Below are positions 18,643-22,378 of a DNA stretch of 22,378 nt, in pieces. The notes beneath the pieces were generated by a model, which did not search any database, was not told where the DNA came from, and was given only the letters and a program-made list of their open reading frames with translations. The translations under genes were made by a program, and so were the position numbers. How positions within the stretch are numbered: position 1 is the first letter of the stretch; each line of letters starts with the position of its first letter. This DNA comes from Hypsibius dujardini (taxonomy: Eukaryota > Tardigrada > Eutardigrada > Parachela > Hypsibiidae), in NCBI GenBank assembly GCA_001579985.1, contig LRSR01009291.1, positions 1 through 22,378 of the forward strand. Direction: 5' to 3'.

Positions 18643-21199
18643 ATGAACTCCACTTTCAACATTACCGGAAACAATACCGCCTTGGACGTCCGGAGAAATA
18701 GGCAGTTATTGGGCTGGATCGTGGGCATTTTACTCACCGACTCTTTCGGTGTGATCGCCAACGTCGTTCTGCTTCTGGCCTTGACCGTACATCGACCGCT
18801 GCGGCATTTGTCCAGCCGAGCGCTCATCACCAACTGCGTAGCGATCGACCTCTATACCACTCTGATCAGTGTGCCGACCTCGACCATTCCGGTGTACCTT
18901 GGGCCAGGTTATGCGATGCCGTGGAGATTCTGTCGCTACCAAGCTATTCCGGTCTACATCGCCTACTCCGCGGGGCTCCACGCTGCGGCAGTCCTCGCGG
19001 CTTACCGTCTAATTGCAGGTACATCGTAGTTTTAAAATTGTTCCAATTAACCGAAAGTCAATACCGACTAGATTTTAGCAGCACCTCCAAAAAAGAAAAC
19101 AAATTCTAAAGGCGAATGCAATGTATAGTCTCTCCCGAAAACACCCATCAGAAATCCGGTTACAATCGCTAATGATTCCATTTACTGTCTTAAATACCGT
19201 TACATATTGCGTAACAAAGAAGCTTGTAATCCTTTTAGTCCCTGAAGTAAAAAGATGACCAAGCGAATTACCATTTATGACACCAATTTTTTTGGGACTA
19301 AGCATTTTTCCAGATTAAGTTTGAAAAGTCTGGAAATTGAGAAAATCTTAGTGATTTCAATAATTTTGCTACGCACAGAGTTTAAAAATACTTCTAGTGT
19401 TACGTAGTGCTGTATATTTGTTTTTAACTCATAAGTCTTTAGTGATGTATAAGAAAATTTAAACTCCCGGTCTTCTGGCGCATATAAGGTAAAGTTTAGC
19501 TCACGAGCACACCTACAGTAAAAGCGAGTATACCAGTTCACTCCAGAGGTAATGATCCTACATTTTTGGCAGTCAACTAGTCATAGTAAGCTCAAATATT
19601 TAGTGAATTCATGTTCCCATTCAAATTAAAAAGTTCGAAAAATGTGTTTGAATCACGCCTTCGCTGGAAATAAATTGACAGCTGCTAGTTTTGCGATACG
19701 AAAAAAGTAGCCACGTTTCCTCAGTCATGGATGCATGATGAATTTCACCTGCAGTCTAGCGCTTGAATTGTAGTGTTTTGAGTTTTGCTTGAATTAGATC
19801 AAGTCATTTGGAAGAGTTCTTCCTGACATAATCAGCGTCGTGGAAAAAAATTCCCGGATTTGTTGGGCGGAACCAAAATTTCGGACAAAATGATTGAAAT
19901 TAATCTCCTTGTGTCAGAGAAAACTTTTAAGTTCTCGAAAACAAGCGGATGCCAAAAACGTAATATTACAAAACTAAGCCACAGCTGACATCAATAGCTA
20001 CCAGACTGAATAGATTTTGTGCTTTAATTTAAAACAGCAAGAAATGTATCCAGAAGTTTGCAAATTTGATTAGTGACTTTAATGTCTACGTGTACCGGAA
20101 ACGAGTCTTGTGCTAACAGTGTTGAGGATTCGGTTGCTAGCCCCCCCCCCCCGGCAGGAAGATGTTGACATGGGTGCTCAAATACATTTTGTAGTCCGCA
20201 AATCTGTATAAATTTGTTGTTTCGAAATATATTTTAAAGTGCCTCCAAATTTAAGCAAATTGCAAAGTGCTCCCCAAACGAAGGGCTGTTTTTATCCCAT
20301 CAGTGAGGGTTATTACTATTGATGCCTTAAAGAACCGGATAAACGAAATCAAAATAATTTTTTTTATTTAAGTAGCGTAGGAGTGCTTCTAAATATTGTT
20401 AATATAATGATTTGTCGTTACTTTTCAATTTGCATTTCTAAACATGGAGGATCATTACCTTTGGAGTGAACTGGTGCATTAAGACGACAAAAGATTTAAA
20501 CTTGTTTATAGAAATTACTATCAACTCCGCCTGTGTTCCATCTAACGAGTTTCATATCATTTTGCAGCTAGTCTCATGCCGACATCGTTGTAAAATATTG
20601 ATCTTTAAATCAATTTTAACTTCATTCTAAATTACTGCCGACAGGATCATTTATAATACAATGCCACACGAACTGTACATTTTCTATATATTTGCACTGC
20701 TTCAAAAATAAATATGATCGCAGGCGTGGCACCGCGGATCTTCGCTATAGTCAGCCGGAAAGTCGCCGTCAACACTCTCATCCTGCTACCGTGGTGCATC
20801 GCACTGACCTTAAACATTTTCCCCACCATCGATGTGGGATGGAAAATCCGCCGAAATTCGGTGTCTGGCGGCTGCACCTACATGGCTATTGGGAACAGCA
20901 CGCTACCCATGCTGATATACACCACCGTGGGGATCTATTTACCGACAGCCCTGACGGGAGCTTGCTATACAGTAGTATTGCTCAAAACGCTGTGTGACCT
21001 CCGGAAGCGACGGAGCAGTCGCTTGTTACACCGGAGACTGGAGATTTCCCGGACGCTGTTTCTCTCCTTCCTCTGGCATTGCGTTACACTCTATCCTACA
21101 AACATTATCATAACATTTTTTCCCTCGTCCTACTCGGAAAATTTCGGTTTGCAATTGGGTGTCAGATACCTCGGGAACTGCTTCAGTGCCATTAACCCG
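18643..21199 (+). CDS. Class A GPCR paralogue E, divergent, last exon not found in window (partial)
   Basis: Exons are 18643-19018 and 20724-21199, joined in phase 1 (GCAG|GTACAT to TCGCAG|GCGTGG) to give Y-R-L-I-A-G-V-A-P-R-I-F. Together they encode about 284 residues covering the N-terminus (with N-S-T and N-I-T sites), TM1 (Asn in G-V-I-A-N-V), TM2 (Asp in V-A-I-D-L), TM3 (Cys in R-F-C, Arg in A-Y-R-L), TM4 (P-W-C), loop 2 Cys, TM5 (Pro in I-Y-L-P), a basic loop 3, TM6 (T-L-Y-P) and TM7 up to N-P. Exon 1 covers what is exon 1 plus the start of exon 2 in C and D. After N-P the donor would be GTTAGG, which is weak. Read-through continues to a stop at 21382 but resembles the start of the D intron, so I take it as intronic. 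No V-F-C-W-like exon is convincing before the right edge. Confidence 0.75.
19019..20723 (+). other. Intron 1 of receptor E, enlarged by a TIR element
   Basis: A 1705-bp phase 1 intron. More than half is the inverted-repeat-bounded element at 19532-20475. Without it the intron would be about 760 bp. Donor and acceptor sides share ATYGCAGG, again a short direct repeat across the junction. Confidence 0.65.
19532..20475. mobile_element. 944-bp non-autonomous DNA transposon with 32-bp TIRs
   Basis: ACCAGTTCACTCCAGAGGTA plus the following 12 bases (19532-19563) is matched in reverse by 20444-20475 at 30 of 32 positions. Between them there is only AT-rich DNA without a transposase frame, plus a C(12) run. 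TA directly precedes CCAGTT on the left, and TG follows on the right, so a TA target duplication as in Tc1/mariner-like elements is possible but has decayed or is absent. The superfamily remains open. Confidence 0.78.
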
Positions 21200-21327
21200 G
21201 TTAGGCTCATAGTAATAATCTGTGGTCAGAATTTCATGTCACTAAAACAGGTTGTTTGCAAATGTACACAAGGTCACAACTTTTGTTCGGTCGTGCGAAT
21301 CCCATACCATTATTGCCTGGTAGGATT

Positions 21328-21862
21328 TAGGGATGGCATCAAATGCTATATGTCAAATTCAAATCCAACTGAAATCAAATAGAGTCCGTTTTCGATTTTT
21401 TGATTAGAAATTCATCTAATTTGCATCTGATTTTGATTTGATTTTAGGCATTTTTAAGCCAATACTGCTTCCTAAAACTCCGTAAATTCATACCTTTTTA
21501 TCAGTTTGATAGGATGTTCGGTCAAAAATTGAGCGACCTAGTTTGGTTTTCTGTTTCATGGCAAAAAGGAGTGATAAGAAGTCAATGTGCATTGTGTAAA
21601 CCTAATGTTTTGGAATAATGTTAGTGATATTAAATTGACGTAAATACTTTAAACAAGCATTCTATGAACTTCAGTTGGGGAGCTCCGTACAACTACATAT
21701 ATGAGGAAAAAACGTGCCAAAACAATGAGAAATGAATTTTTTTTATCATAAGTTCTGTCAAATCGAAAGCACATCAATTGAATTTCAAAATCAAATCAAA
21801 TCAAACTTAATTAAAATAAAATAAAGTCAAATGTGCTTTTTCGTCATTTGATGCCATCTCTA
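21328..21862. mobile_element. 535-bp hAT-like MITE with 18-bp TIRs
   Basis: TAGGGATGGCATCAAATG (21328-21345) and the reverse complement of 21845-21862 (TAGAGATGGCATCAAATG) differ at one position. Subterminal CAAATC/GATTTG repeats lie inside both ends, as in many hAT elements, whose termini often read YAGRGRTGG. The flanking octamers GTAGGATT and GCAGGTTG agree at 5 of 8 positions, which could be a worn 8-bp target duplication. It has no coding capacity. Confidence 0.65.
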
Positions 21863-22032
21863 GCAGGTTGAGCCCTTCCATGTTATGGTGACTGCGTAAA
21901 ATCGGACGGGGCAAGGTTGTGGCCATGTGTGCATGAAAATTCACAATATTTATGAACTCACAAGGGAGTTCCACCACTCTCGAAGGTGAAATCTTGCACA
22001 TCTGTTAATTTTGTAGTGTGCATCCATATTAT

Positions 22033-22378
22033 GTGATGCCATTTCCATCGAGAAAAAAAAACGTGTGGAAACAATTTTCTAAAAATAAAAATGTACTACG
22101 TGGTGGTACATAGATGGTGCTGCCAATGTTACCGTATACCGCGTCAGTTGATTGCTACATTGCTACATTGATTATTACATGTGTCGGTGTTACTACTAAT
22201 TGCATAGTCCTTGTCAACGACAGAAACGAACCAATAACGACTGTAGCCGAATAAATCAATCAACTGACAGGGCATACGGTAACATTAACAGCGCCATCTA
22301 TGTACCACCACGTAGTACATTTTTATTTTTAGAAAATTGTTTCCACACGTTTTTTTTTCTCGATGGAAATGGCATCAC
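22033..22378. mobile_element. Long-TIR foldback element cut by the window edge
   Basis: Left arm 22033-22154 and right arm 22257-22378 are about 122 bp each and differ at about five positions, around a loop of about 100 bp. The left arm begins GTGATGCCATTTCCATCGAG and the right arm ends with its reverse complement at the last base, so the true end may lie beyond the window. High arm identity suggests a recent insertion. It has no open frame and is MITE-like. The TSD cannot be checked. Confidence 0.85.

Noticed and set aside
19840-20080. Possible fifth foldback copy (GTTGGGCGGAACC, TGACATCAATAGC)
   Set aside because: Only isolated motifs match and the arms do not pair convincingly.
21530-21600. 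Candidate last exon of receptor E (GTTTTCTGTTTCATGGC reads V-F-C-F-M-A-K-R)
   Set aside because: There is no AG directly before GTT, the helix 8 pattern K-L-F is missing, and it lies inside the hAT-like element.
1-22378. CRISPR arrays, bacterial operons, tRNA or rRNA genes
   Set aside because: None seen. The sequence is eukaryotic, with no regular spacer arrays and no cloverleaf or rRNA motifs recognised by eye.

Overview
The window looks like an invertebrate animal nuclear genome. It is AT-rich, genes are broken by short spliceosomal introns with GT..AG borders, AATAAA poly(A) signals and a TATA box are present, and much of the space between genes is inverted-repeat transposon debris. No gene fixes the species. 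A small ecdysozoan such as a tardigrade would fit, but that is only a guess.

The main content is a head-to-tail array of rhodopsin-like (class A) G-protein-coupled receptor paralogues, all on the + strand. Receptor A is represented only by its last exon (705-911). Receptor B is a pseudogene: a worn 3' piece of exon 2 with an in-frame stop (about 2512-2622) plus an intact-looking last exon (3724-3921). Receptor C is complete in three exons (5241-5518, 5983-6571, 6904-7098; 353 residues). Receptor D has the same three exons (11086-11360, 12246-12834, 13693-13896; 355 residues), but its N-terminus is out of register with its paralogue and it probably starts at a second ATG 4 bases downstream. 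Receptor E is a divergent relative with a different first intron position (18643-19018, 20724-21199); its last exon is not visible in the window. All share unusual forms of the class A activation motifs, and A-D share a conserved C-terminal end (M-E-L-T-x-S-R-Y in the best copies).

Between C and D on the - strand lies one small gene for a Gly/Tyr-rich secreted protein with a Cys-rich tail (8063-8371, first exon not found).

The rest is mostly non-coding. A conserved block lies upstream of B, C and D. A roughly 210-bp TATA-containing promoter-like segment occurs twice in opposite orientation (1045-1257 minus, 4213-4428 plus). At least eight inverted-repeat structures are present: four members of one foldback family sharing a GGCGGAGCTATGG-like core (11725-12120, 14780-15210, 15424-15723, 17271-17880), a foldback in intron 2 of D, a 944-bp TIR element in intron 1 of E, a 535-bp hAT-like element after E, and a long-TIR element running off the right edge. 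The picture is a young, changing receptor cluster remodelled by tandem duplication, deletion, intron gain or loss, and small DNA transposons.
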